From assembly GCA_910579495.1 (NCBI GenBank), contig CAJTVD010000008.1, positions 1 to 64,000 of the forward strand: a DNA stretch of 64,000 bases. The letters are read 5' to 3'. The stretch's first letter is position 1. Every line of letters starts with the position of its first letter. The notes beneath the pieces were generated by a model. It saw nothing but the letters and a program-made list of their open reading frames with translations, had not been told where the DNA came from and did no database searches. Shown piece after piece: positions 16,746-25,480 of this stretch. Both the position numbers and the translations under genes were made by a program. The stretch is from an uncultured Lachnospiraceae bacterium (lineage in GTDB: Bacteria; Bacillota; Clostridia; Lachnospirales; Lachnospiraceae).

Positions 16746-17621
16746 ATGGCGGTATACGAGGTAAAGAACAAGACGGTTGCCATCCAGGTGCATTCCAAAG
16801 GGGCGGAGCTGAAATCCCTGAAACGTCTGGATACAGGCAGGGAGTATCTGTGGAATGCAGACCCGGCCTACTGGAACAGGACATCCCCTGTGCTGTTCCC
16901 TTTTGTAGGGGGCGTAAAAAACAGGGAATACAGAACCAAAGGACGCACTTATTCTATGGCACAGCATGGTTTTGTCAGGGATATGGAATTTAGCCTGCTC
17001 TCCCAGACAGAAGATGAAATCTGGTTTGTATTAAAGGACAGCGAAGAAACAAGGGAAATGTACCCTTATGAATTTGTGCTCAAGCTGGGGTACTGCCTTC
17101 TTCCTGACGGCGTGGACGTGCGCTGGCAGGTGGAAAATCCGGGAAAGGAAGAACTGCCTTTTTCTATTGGGGGGCACCCTGCCTTTTACTGCCCTTTGGA
17201 TGAAGGGGAGAAGCAGACGGATTATTTTATCCGTTTTGGCAAGCAGGAGAAGGTGGTCAGCACAGGAATCAGTGAAAAGGGGCTGGCCACAGACGAAAAA
17301 AATACATATAACCTGGACCAGGGATACCTGGCCATTACAGAGAATTTATTTGACAGGGACGCCCTGGTGATTGAGCATAGCCAGGTAATGGAAGTGTCCT
17401 TGTGCAGGGCGGACAAAAAGCCATATGTTACAGTTAAGATGGAGGAACCTTTGTTTGGTATCTGGTCCCCTGCGAAAAAGAATGCGCCTTTTATCTGTAT
17501 CGAGCCCTGGTGCGGCAGATGCGACCATGAAAATTTCTCCGGGGAACTGAAGGAGAGGGAATGGGGCAACCTGGTTGCCCCAGAGGGAGCCTGGAAAGCG
17601 GGCTATCAGATTATTGTGTAG
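16746..17621 (+). CDS. Aldose 1-epimerase family protein (LacX type)
   Basis: A 291-residue galactose mutarotase-like beta-sandwich protein. Family marks include SPVLFPFVGG near the N-terminus, AQHGFVRDMEF with the conserved His, SIGGHPAFYCPL in the middle and FICIEPWCGRCD with the conserved Glu near the C-terminus. These fit the LacX branch, which interconverts sugar anomers or remains functionally untested. AGGAGAAGG precedes ATG 16746. It lies upstream of a sugar-sensing two-component system and mglBAC, which supports a sugar-related job. Confidence 0.85.
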   Translation: MAVYEVKNKTVAIQVHSKGAELKSLKRLDTGREYLWNADPAYWNRTSPVLFPFVGGVKNREYRTKGRTYSMAQHGFVRDMEFSLLSQTEDEIWFVLKDSEETREMYPYEFVLKLGYCLLPDGVDVRWQVENPGKEELPFSIGGHPAFYCPLDEGEKQTDYFIRFGKQEKVVSTGISEKGLATDEKNTYNLDQGYLAITENLFDRDALVIEHSQVMEVSLCRADKKPYVTVKMEEPLFGIWSPAKKNAPFICIEPWCGRCDHENFSGELKEREWGNLVAPEGAWKAGYQIIV

Positions 17622-17669
17622 TATTATCCGAAAAGCCTTTGGCCTTCCGGAGGTAAAATTTATAGGCAG

Positions 17670-17767
17670 CAAAGGAAACGCCGTCCCGGGGGATTATGCT
17701 CCTGCAGGGCGGCGTTTGCCTTGTAATGCCCCAGGGGGCATCTTGTGGGAATACCCTGGGGGGATGC
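17670..17767 (+). other. Structured leader before the AraC-type regulator
   Basis: A long hairpin pairs 17670-17686 with 17707-17723 (AACGCCG / CGGCGTT at its centre). Downstream, CCCCAGGG (17729-17736) can pair with CCCTGGGG (17754-17761) while GCATC (17738-17742) can pair with GATGC (17763-17767). These two pairings interlock as in an H-type pseudoknot or compete as alternatives. The regulator start is 48 bases further on. Confidence 0.4.
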
Positions 17768-17814
17768 AAAAATTTCAGTTTTTGTGGTATCCTAAGATAT
17801 AAGGGAGGCAGTTT

Positions 17815-19434
17815 ATGTATACGGTTATTGTAGCGGATGATGAGGAAGAACTGCGCAAGGCGCTGATCCGGCGGGTAGATTGGGAGAGCGTGGGATTTTC
17901 GGTAGTAGGGGAAGCGGAAAACGGGGCGGAAGCGCTGGAACTGGTGGAAAAGCTGGAACCGGATCTTCTGCTGACGGATATCCGTATGCCTTTTATCACA
18001 GGCATCGAGCTGGCCAGGCAGGTGCAGGAGATACGCCCGGCCACCCAGATTGCCTTTTTAAGCGGCTATGACGATTTTTCTTATGCCCAGCAGGGGATAC
18101 AGTATAATATTATCAGCTATCTGTTAAAACCCATATCTTCCGCTGAATTGACGGAAGAATTGCTGAAAATGAAAAAGAAGATTGACGAGAAATACGAAAA
18201 TTTCGCATCCGCCGGAAAAAAGCAGGAAAAGCTGGAGGCCATGGAACTGGCAATTCCTTTGTTGCTTGACGGGTTCCAGAGGGACGCGGAAGAGGCGGAC
18301 GAGGGGGAGCTGGAACAGGCGGCGTTTGCCTGCGGGCTATTAAAAGAAGGGGAAAGTGATTTAAAATATACAGTCATTGTTGCCAGCATTATAGATGAAG
18401 AGGGAAAAAACCTTACTGCCCGTGCCAGCGTCCATGGAATTGACACGATTCTTGAAAAATATATCAGGCATGTAAGCTTTTATTCCGGGGGAAGGGTGGT
18501 TTCCCTGCTTATTGCCCCGGAAGCAGACACGGATAAGTACCTCCACATTATTGTAGAAGAAATATCCCAGAGCGTCAGGCGGATTATGAAAATGTCCTGC
18601 CTGATAGGCGTGGGCCGCAGCGTGGGAAGCCTTTCCCATATACATGAGGCATACATTGAGGCCATGAGCGCCATACGCTACTCCAGAAAAAACAAGGAAG
18701 AGGTTTATTTTATCTCCGATATTGAGCGGGCGGATGATTTCGACATGGAAAAGATGCAGGGATATATTGAGGAAGTTGAGCGCATGATCCGCAGCGGCGG
18801 AAGCCAGGAGCTGGAAGCCTATTTAAAGCAGATGTTCGATTCCGTGGAGCAGGAGCACATTTCTATGATGGAAATTCATTTCCTGATAGTCAGGCTGGTA
18901 TCAGCGGTGTCACGTATCGTGTATGCGGTGGTGGATGAGGAGGGTGCGGCGCAGCTTCAGAAGAAGTCTCCCTTACAGAGTGTGGACTCCTTTGAGAATT
19001 ATGGCGCTGTACGCAGCCGGTGTATTTTTTTCTGCCTTGCCGCAAGGGAACTGATTGCCGAACAGCGTAAAAAAAGCAGTACCCTTTTGTGCGACAAAGC
19101 CCTTGGCATTATTGAAAACAGTTATATGGACCAGGAGCTTTCCCTGGTATCGGTGAGCAATGAAATTTCGGTGAGCCCCAATTACCTGAGCGCATTGATC
19201 AAAAGGTCAACGGGCAGGACATTTATTGACTTATTGACGAAAAAACGGATAGAAACTGCCAAGGAGCTGCTTCTTTGCACCAACTTGAAGATCAAGGAAA
19301 TTTCTGAAAAATGCGGTTATAATGACCAGCACTATTTTAGTTATTGTTTTAAAAAATATGAGGGGTTATCCCCCAATGCCTGCAGGCAGAAGCTGGAAGA
19401 GGAAAAGACAAGCAGGGAGCAATGGCATGAGTAA
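17815..19434 (+). CDS. YesN-type response regulator with AraC HTH
   Basis: A 539-residue regulator. The receiver domain (1-120) has the acidic pocket DDEEE, phospho-acceptor Asp in LLTDIRMP and Lys in LLKPIS. A long middle region precedes a C-terminal AraC-type double helix-turn-helix (about 435-530) with VSNEISVSPNYLSALIKRST and EKCGYNDQHYFSYCFKKYEG. GGAGG precedes ATG 17815. The sensor kinase starts 8 bases inside its end. Regulators of this type activate nearby sugar transport genes; the tandem repeats at 22282-22346 are its likely target. Confidence 0.92.
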   Translation: MYTVIVADDEEELRKALIRRVDWESVGFSVVGEAENGAEALELVEKLEPDLLLTDIRMPFITGIELARQVQEIRPATQIAFLSGYDDFSYAQQGIQYNIISYLLKPISSAELTEELLKMKKKIDEKYENFASAGKKQEKLEAMELAIPLLLDGFQRDAEEADEGELEQAAFACGLLKEGESDLKYTVIVASIIDEEGKNLTARASVHGIDTILEKYIRHVSFYSGGRVVSLLIAPEADTDKYLHIIVEEISQSVRRIMKMSCLIGVGRSVGSLSHIHEAYIEAMSAIRYSRKNKEEVYFISDIERADDFDMEKMQGYIEEVERMIRSGGSQELEAYLKQMFDSVEQEHISMMEIHFLIVRLVSAVSRIVYAVVDEEGAAQLQKKSPLQSVDSFENYGAVRSRCIFFCLAARELIAEQRKKSSTLLCDKALGIIENSYMDQELSLVSVSNEISVSPNYLSALIKRSTGRTFIDLLTKKRIETAKELLLCTNLKIKEISEKCGYNDQHYFSYCFKKYEGLSPNACRQKLEEEKTSREQWHE

Positions 19435-21157
19435 GGCAGGGGGGCAGAAAAAAACAGTGGTCCAAAGGCTTTCCCTTTCGGTGATCATGACGGTGGTAGT
19501 AGTAACTGTCGTTTCCTTCGCCTGTTGTGTGGGAATTACCGCTTACCTGCGGATTTACCGGGCTTCTGTGGAGGGTAATGCCATAACTGGCAGCGAACAG
19601 GCAATTAAGCAGGTACACAGTACCCTGGAAAATTATGCCAAAGATATTGAGGAGATCATGGGGCTGATCCGCTCAAGCATGGGGAAGGAAGAGGGGGAAA
19701 AGGATGATTTTTTGAGAAATCTGGTGGAGGTCCGCAAGGAAGTGGTGATTATCACAGAATATGACAACCATGGGAATCTCACCAACTGCTGGCAGGGGGA
19801 CAACCGGTTAAAGGAGAAAATCCTGCAAAACCTTTCCTACATGGAAATTCCCAAAGGGGAGGAGGGGCTTTTCTTTTCCAGCCCCCATGTGGAGTCCCTG
19901 ATTGAAAATTACTATCCCTGGGTGGTGACCATTGCCCAGAGAATGAAAAACCATCAGAAAGAAGAGGTCTTGGTGTGCATGGATATCCGGTTTTCCAATA
20001 TTGCCAGTTATGTGGACAATGTGGGGATCGGCCAGCATGGCTATTGCTTTATCATGGATGGGGCAGGGGGGCTGGTTTACCATCCCCAGCAGCAATTGAT
20101 CCACGCAGGGCTGAAAAGTGAAAACTGGGAGCTGCTTACAGGCAGGCCGGACGGGTCTTTTTTGCAGGAAGATGGGATTTACACCATCCAATCCATGGAG
20201 AATAACGGCTGGAAAATCGTGGGGGTTAGCTTTGTGGATGAGATGATTACCAGTAAGCTGGACGGGATGGCGAAAATCATAGGTTTTCTTCTGTTCTCTA
20301 TGCTCCTGGCCACCTTGCTTGTGGGTATTTTTTCCTCCAAATTGGTGTCCAGCCCGGCCAATAAGCTGATGAACGCCATGCAGCAGTTTGAAAAGGATGC
20401 GGAGAACTTTACCTTCTGCCAGGTTAACGGCACCAGGGAGATTGCCGCTTTGTCAGATTCCTTTGGCCATATGGTGGTGCAGATCCAGAACCTGATGGAG
20501 CAGGTGCGCCGGGAAGAGGTCACCCTGCGCAAAACAGAGCTGAATGCCCTGCAGGCCCAGATCAACCCCCATTTTCTGTACAATACCCTGGATTCCATTG
20601 CCTGGATGTGCGAAGAGGGGCGGACAAAGGAGGCGATCACCATGGTAAATGCCCTGGCGAGGCTCTTCCGCATCAGCATCAGCCGGGGCCATGAGCTGAT
20701 CACCATTGAAAAGGAGTGCCAGCATGCGGAAAGCTATCTGAAAATACAGAAATACCGTTACAAAAACAGGTTTACTTATCAGTTTGATGTGGAGGAAGAG
20801 TGCCTGGGATATTTTTGCAACAAAATTACCCTCCAGCCGATTATTGAAAATGCCATAAACCACGGGCTGGACATGTGCGATGAAGGAAGGATCTGTATTG
20901 GGGTCAGGCGCAGGGGGGAAGATATCCTTATGTATGTGGAGGACAATGGTGTGGGCATGGAAGAGGACAGGTGCCGGGAAATCCTCCACCGGGAGGCCAG
21001 CGACCGGACAGGCATCGGCATTAAAAACGTTAATGACAGGATCCGGATTTATTTTGGGGAGAAGTACGGCCTTCACATAGAAAGTGAACTGGATGTGGGG
21101 ACCAGGGTGGAAATCTGCATTCCCTGCTTGCAGGAGGAAATCGGCACAGAGGGATAA
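19427..21157 (+). CDS. YesM-type sensor histidine kinase
   Basis: A 576-residue membrane kinase, partner of the AraC-type regulator. Start ATG 19427 has AGGGAG upstream and overlaps the regulator by 8 bases. Membrane segment near residues 15-37, Cache-like outer domain to about 285, second membrane segment near 285-308, HAMP, the His_kinase motif LQAQINPHFLYNTLDSIAWM with the phospho-accepting His, and HATPase_c (IIENAINHGLD, TGIGIKNVNDRI). The kinase probably senses through the sugar-binding protein encoded next. Confidence 0.92.
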   Translation: MSKAGGQKKTVVQRLSLSVIMTVVVVTVVSFACCVGITAYLRIYRASVEGNAITGSEQAIKQVHSTLENYAKDIEEIMGLIRSSMGKEEGEKDDFLRNLVEVRKEVVIITEYDNHGNLTNCWQGDNRLKEKILQNLSYMEIPKGEEGLFFSSPHVESLIENYYPWVVTIAQRMKNHQKEEVLVCMDIRFSNIASYVDNVGIGQHGYCFIMDGAGGLVYHPQQQLIHAGLKSENWELLTGRPDGSFLQEDGIYTIQSMENNGWKIVGVSFVDEMITSKLDGMAKIIGFLLFSMLLATLLVGIFSSKLVSSPANKLMNAMQQFEKDAENFTFCQVNGTREIAALSDSFGHMVVQIQNLMEQVRREEVTLRKTELNALQAQINPHFLYNTLDSIAWMCEEGRTKEAITMVNALARLFRISISRGHELITIEKECQHAESYLKIQKYRYKNRFTYQFDVEEECLGYFCNKITLQPIIENAINHGLDMCDEGRICIGVRRRGEDILMYVEDNGVGMEEDRCREILHREASDRTGIGIKNVNDRIRIYFGEKYGLHIESELDVGTRVEICIPCLQEEIGTEG

Positions 21158-21214
21158 CCGTGAAGTTTTCACCCCCTGGGATGTTTGGGGCTGGGAAAAG
21201 GAGGGGAGGGAAAT

Positions 21215-22234
21215 ATGAAAACAGGCAACAGGCAGATATGGCTTTCTCTGGGGGGGATAGGGCTGCTTGCCGGGGGGCTGGTGCTTCTTATATGGATAGC
21301 CAGCAGCGGCCCATGGCTGTTTGATTTAGGAAGGGCAAAGGAAGGGGCGGAAAACCGGAAGCACTATGTGGCAGTGATCGTCAAATCCACCACTTCCTCT
21401 TACTGGAAGAGTGTGTTTGCCGGGGCAAATGCGGCAAAAACGGAATATAATCTTGACATTACCGTGGAAGGGCCTGAGGACGAGGAAGACTGCCAGGCCC
21501 AGAATCAGATGATCGACAGGGCGGTGGAACAGGGGGCGGATGTCATCCTGCTCTCTGCGGTAGATTTCCAGGAAAATGCCCAGGCGGTGGAGCGTGCGGT
21601 GCTGGCGGGGGTGAAGGTGGTAGTGATCGACAGCGATGTGGACAGTGACAAGGTGAGCTGCCGGATCAGCACAGACAATTACCAGGCAGGGCGCATGGTG
21701 GGGGAAACCGTGCTGGACACTGACAGCCAGGCTATTTATGTGGGGATCGTGAATTTTGACCAGGTTTCCGCCAACGGGCAGCAGCGGGAGGCAGGCTTCC
21801 GGGATGCAGTGGCGGGAGATGGGAGGGTGGCCATTGTAGCTGCAGTGAATGTGAATTCCAATGTGGAAAGTGCCAAGGAGGCCACCAGGGAAATGCTGGC
21901 GGCGCATCCGCAGATGAATGTAGTCGTCACCTTTAACGAGTGGACCAGCCTGGGAGTGGGGTATGCCATCAAGGAGCTGGGGCTGGCGGAGGAAACCAAA
22001 GTGATCGCTTTTGACAGCAATGTAGTTTCCGTAGGGATGCTGGAAACCGGGGAAGTGGATGCCCTGATCGTGCAGAACCCCTATGCCATGGGTTATCTGG
22101 GGATTGAGTGTGCCTACCGCCTGATAAACGACGGCCAGATGGACCAGCAGGTGATTGATACCACCACGACGGTGGTGACCCGGGAAAATATGTTCAGCGA
22201 AGAGTGCCAGAGAATCTTATTTGCCTTTGACTGA
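21215..22234 (+). CDS. Membrane-anchored sugar-binding sensor protein
   Basis: A 339-residue type I periplasmic-binding protein of the RbsB/YtfQ kind. Residues 8-28 form one hydrophobic N-terminal anchor without a lipobox Cys. The binding domain begins HYVAVIVKSTTSSYWK and continues with QNQMIDRAVEQGADVILLS, ISTDNYQAGRMVGE and VVTFNEWTSLGVG. ATG 21215 with GGAGGGGAGGG is preferred over 21185. Without a permease partner of its own and placed right after the kinase, it fits a three-component sensing system where a binding protein presents sugar to the kinase. Confidence 0.85.
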   Translation: MKTGNRQIWLSLGGIGLLAGGLVLLIWIASSGPWLFDLGRAKEGAENRKHYVAVIVKSTTSSYWKSVFAGANAAKTEYNLDITVEGPEDEEDCQAQNQMIDRAVEQGADVILLSAVDFQENAQAVERAVLAGVKVVVIDSDVDSDKVSCRISTDNYQAGRMVGETVLDTDSQAIYVGIVNFDQVSANGQQREAGFRDAVAGDGRVAIVAAVNVNSNVESAKEATREMLAAHPQMNVVVTFNEWTSLGVGYAIKELGLAEETKVIAFDSNVVSVGMLETGEVDALIVQNPYAMGYLGIECAYRLINDGQMDQQVIDTTTTVVTRENMFSEECQRILFAFD

Positions 22235-22281
22235 ATGGGCCTTACAGGCAGAATATGCCGGAATTAGACATAATGAATAAT

Positions 22282-22381
22282 TTTTGTACAATTATGGAAG
22301 AATTTTTGTGCAGTTAGAGTAAATATTTATACCTTTTGCGTAATTATTTGCATAGGAATTAAAAAATCAGAGTGATATACT
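22282..22381 (+). promoter_or_regulatory. mglB control region: three direct repeats and extended -10
   Basis: Three copies of TTTTGYRYARTTA occur at 22282-22294, 22304-22316 and 22334-22346, spaced 22 and 30 bases and so on nearly the same helix face. Downstream, TG-A-TATACT (22373-22381) is an extended -10 box without a properly spaced -35, as expected for an activator-dependent promoter. AraC-type regulators bind tandem sites like these. An alternative, weaker promoter (TAGACA 22265, TACAAT 22287) overlaps the first repeat. Confidence 0.6.
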
Positions 22382-22448
22382 CCTGTTGTAAGGTGATTGC
22401 ATGTCCATTCAGATGTGCAATGGCATTTTTCAAAAGGAGGATTGAAAT

Positions 22449-23693
22449 ATGAAAAAGAAAGTTTTGGCTGCATTATTATGTGCGGCAATGACAGTGGGCG
22501 TGATTACCGGCTGCGGCGGTAAGGCAGATACGCCTGCGGCATCAGACGCAGCGGCCGGGGACAACAAGGAAGCGGCATCTGACGGTGCAGAGGCTCCCAA
22601 GCAGGAGGACACAGAGAAAGAGGCTGAGAAGGAAGCTGAAAATGTAGCTGATGCAGCCCAGGAAGCAGTAGGGGATTTATCAGATGCAAACATCGCTGTA
22701 TTCTACTATACTTATTCTGATACCTATATCGCATCCGTAAGGACAGCGTTAGACGCACAGTTAGATTCCCTGGGAGTTACCTACCAGGACTATGACTCCA
22801 ACAGCAACCAGACCACACAGAACGAGCAGATCGACACAGCTATCCAGACTGGGGCAAACCTTCTGATCGTTAACATCGTAACTTCCGGTTCCGTAGATGC
22901 TTCCCAGACAATCGTGGACAAGGCATCTGCAGCAGGGATCCCTGTAATCTTCTTCAACCGTGCAGTAGAAGGGGACGAAGATGAAGGCAAAGTACTTGGA
23001 AGCTATGACAAATGTGCCTTTGTAGGAACCGATGCTCCCGAAGCAGGGCATATGCAGGGCCAGATGATCGGTGACTATGTAGTAGAGAATTTTGATACCA
23101 TAGATTTAAATGGCGACGGTAAGATCACCTACGCAATGTTCATGGGACAGCTTGGGAATGTGGAAGCAATCTACCGTACACAGTATGCAGTAGAGGATGC
23201 AAACAAGGTTCTTGAAGCAGCAGGCAAGCCTGCCCTGGAATACTTTGATTCTTCCAACAGCGACTGCTATCAGGTTGACCAGGATGGCAACTGGAGCGCA
23301 GTTGCAGCCAATACTTATATGACCACCAACCTTTCCCAGTACAACGAAGGCAATGGCAACATGATCGAGCTGATCATCTGCAACAACGACGGTATGGCGG
23401 AAGGCGCAATCTCCGCACTCAATGACAAGGGATACAACTTAGGCGACGGCACCAGCACGACCATCCCTGTATTCGGTGTTGATGCAACAGATGCTGCAAA
23501 ACAGTTGATCGCAGACGGCAAGATGACAGGAACCATTAAGCAGGATGCAGAAGGTATGGCAAGCGGTATCGCATTCCTTGCACAGAATGCGGCATCAGGC
23601 AAAGAGCTGATGGACGGAACAGATTCCTACAATATTTCCCCTAATGTTGCAAACAAGATTTACATCCCTTATGCAGCATATACAGGAGAATAA
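22449..23693 (+). CDS. mglB: Galactose/glucose-type ABC substrate-binding lipoprotein
   Basis: A 414-residue secreted lipoprotein: signal peptide with lipobox ITGC (Cys22), a 45-residue Ala/Glu-rich tether, then the binding domain. MglB marks include NEQIDTAIQTGANLLIVN and the calcium loop DLNGDGKIT followed by YAMFMGQLGN. AAAGGAGG precedes ATG 22449. It is the first transport gene behind the AraC-type operator region. A terminator-like hairpin after it (23746-23778) should let the binding protein be made in excess over the ATPase and permease. Galactose or glucose as substrate is from family resemblance. Confidence 0.9.
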   Translation: MKKKVLAALLCAAMTVGVITGCGGKADTPAASDAAAGDNKEAASDGAEAPKQEDTEKEAEKEAENVADAAQEAVGDLSDANIAVFYYTYSDTYIASVRTALDAQLDSLGVTYQDYDSNSNQTTQNEQIDTAIQTGANLLIVNIVTSGSVDASQTIVDKASAAGIPVIFFNRAVEGDEDEGKVLGSYDKCAFVGTDAPEAGHMQGQMIGDYVVENFDTIDLNGDGKITYAMFMGQLGNVEAIYRTQYAVEDANKVLEAAGKPALEYFDSSNSDCYQVDQDGNWSAVAANTYMTTNLSQYNEGNGNMIELIICNNDGMAEGAISALNDKGYNLGDGTSTTIPVFGVDATDAAKQLIADGKMTGTIKQDAEGMASGIAFLAQNAASGKELMDGTDSYNISPNVANKIYIPYAAYTGE

Positions 23694-23745
23694 TTCACAC
23701 TGGCAATTGGATAAGTAAACCCTTTTGCAACTTTTAGAACCAAAG

Positions 23746-23778
23746 GGCGGCTGCTGGGGTATAGCGGCCGCTTTTTTT
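23746..23778 (+). terminator. Terminator between mglB and mglA
   Basis: GGCGGCTGCT / AGCGGCCGCT arms pair fully (two G-T pairs), loop of 7, then seven T. Because mglA and mglC follow without an obvious new promoter, this is probably a partial terminator. Confidence 0.75.
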
Positions 23779-23779
23779 A

Positions 23780-23815
23780 CAATAAGCCGGCTCGCGGAGC
23801 GTGACGGCGTTTGTT
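23780..23815. repeat. REP-like repeat, copy 2
   Basis: Same 36-base element as at 10248 (CAATAAGCC... to ...GCGTTTGTT), again right after a terminator T-run. Differs at a few bases from copy 1. Confidence 0.7.
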
Positions 23816-23817
23816 TA

Positions 23818-23854
23818 ACATAAGGGCAGTTTGCGGAGCGTGCTGCCCGTTGTT
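23818..23854. repeat. REP-like repeat, copy 3 with different stem
   Basis: Central GCGGAGCGTG is identical to the other copies but the arms are GGGCAG / CTGCCC, still perfectly paired. Degenerate pieces may continue to about 23920. The rest of the gap to mglA holds nothing else I can support. Confidence 0.6.
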
Positions 23855-23962
23855 ACATAAAAATTACCGGCAAGGGACAGCGTTTGTTTCTATAAGCTGG
23901 CCTGCGTCTGCTGGTAACTAGGGGTGTGCAAAAAGACGGTAATGAATGAGGGAGGGCGGAGT

Positions 23963-25462
23963 ATGGCGCATGATGTCCTATTGCAAATGACAGACATCTG
24001 TAAAGAATTTCCCGGCGTGAAAGCGCTGGATCATGTTTCCCTGACGGTAAAAAGCGGCACTGTCCACGCACTGATGGGCGAGAACGGGGCCGGGAAATCC
24101 ACCCTGATGAAGTGTCTGTTCGGCATGTACAATAAAGACAAAGGGCAGATCATCTTAGAAGGGAAGGAAGTAAACTTTAAAAATTCTAAGGAAGCATTGG
24201 AAAATGGTGTGGCAATGGTGCACCAGGAATTAAACCAGGCACTGAAGCGGAACGTAATGGATAATATCTGGCTGGGGCGGTATCCGAAGATTGCAGGGGT
24301 CATGGTAGATGAAAAGAGGATTTACCATGATACCCAGGAGGTATTTAAGGAGCTGGAGATCGAGGTCGATCCCAAAAGAATTATGAGTACCATGCCTGTC
24401 TCCCAGCGGCAGATGGTGGAGATCGCAAAGGCAGTTTCCTATCATTCCAAGGTGATCGTATTTGATGAGCCCACCTCTTCCCTGACAGAGGAAGAGGTAG
24501 AGCATCTGTTTAAGATCATAAACATGTTAAGGGACAGGGGCTGCGGCATTATTTATATTTCCCATAAGATGGCGGAAATCTTAAGGATCGCCGATGAAGT
24601 GACGGTCATGAGGGATGGGACTTATGTGGCGACCAAGCCCTCAGCAGAGCTTACCATGGAAGAGATCATCCGCCTGATGGTAGGCAGGGAGCTGAACAAC
24701 CAGTTCCCGCCCAAGACCAACAAACCGGGGGAGGTGGCCCTGGAGGTGGAAAACCTTACCGCCCAGTATTCCCTTTTGAAGGATGTGTCCTTCAAGGTGA
24801 GAAAAGGAGAGGTGGTGGGGCTTGCGGGCCTTGACGGGAGCGGCAGGACGGAATGCCTGGAAAATATCTTCGGAGTGGCCACCAGAAAGTCAGGCACCAT
24901 CAAGCTTGACGGGAAGGTAGTGCGGAACCGGAATTCCAGGGAATCCATCAAAAACGGTTTTGCCCTTTTAACGGAAGAGCGCAGGGCGACCGGCATATTC
25001 AGCATTTTAAATATTCGTGAAAATACGGTGATCTCCAGCCTGAAAAGGCACTTAAGGCATCACCTTTATCTCAGTGATAAAACTATGAAAGAGGATACCC
25101 AGTGGTCTATTGACGCCATGCATACCAAAACGCCTACCCAGGAGACGAAGATCCGTTCCCTTTCAGGCGGAAACCAGCAGAAAGTGATCCTGGGAAGGTG
25201 GCTCCTTACGGAGCCGGAGGTACTGCTTTTGGATGAACCTACAAGGGGGATCGACGTGGGGGCCAAGTATGAGATCTACCAGTTGATCCTTGACCTGGTA
25301 AACAAAGGAAAAGTGGTAATTATGGTATCCTCCGAAATGCCGGAGCTTCTGGGCGTCTGCGACAGGATCCTGGTAATGTCCGGCGGGCGGCTTGCAGGCG
25401 AGGTGGATGCGAAAAAGACAACGCAGGAGGAAATTATGACTCTTGCTGCCAAATATGTATAA
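23963..25462 (+). CDS. mglA: Sugar ABC transporter double ATPase
   Basis: A 499-residue duplicated ABC ATPase of the MglA/RbsA type. First cassette: Walker A GENGAGKST, Walker B KVIVFDEPTSSL. Second cassette: degenerate Walker A GLDGSGRTE, signature LSGGNQQK, Walker B VLLLDEPTRGID. This asymmetry is normal in the family. ATG 23963 with GGAGGG is preferred over 23924. MglC starts 18 bases after its stop. Confidence 0.93.
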   Translation: MAHDVLLQMTDICKEFPGVKALDHVSLTVKSGTVHALMGENGAGKSTLMKCLFGMYNKDKGQIILEGKEVNFKNSKEALENGVAMVHQELNQALKRNVMDNIWLGRYPKIAGVMVDEKRIYHDTQEVFKELEIEVDPKRIMSTMPVSQRQMVEIAKAVSYHSKVIVFDEPTSSLTEEEVEHLFKIINMLRDRGCGIIYISHKMAEILRIADEVTVMRDGTYVATKPSAELTMEEIIRLMVGRELNNQFPPKTNKPGEVALEVENLTAQYSLLKDVSFKVRKGEVVGLAGLDGSGRTECLENIFGVATRKSGTIKLDGKVVRNRNSRESIKNGFALLTEERRATGIFSILNIRENTVISSLKRHLRHHLYLSDKTMKEDTQWSIDAMHTKTPTQETKIRSLSGGNQQKVILGRWLLTEPEVLLLDEPTRGIDVGAKYEIYQLILDLVNKGKVVIMVSSEMPELLGVCDRILVMSGGRLAGEVDAKKTTQEEIMTLAAKYV

Positions 25463-25480
25463 AGGAGGCTTAGAGCATAA

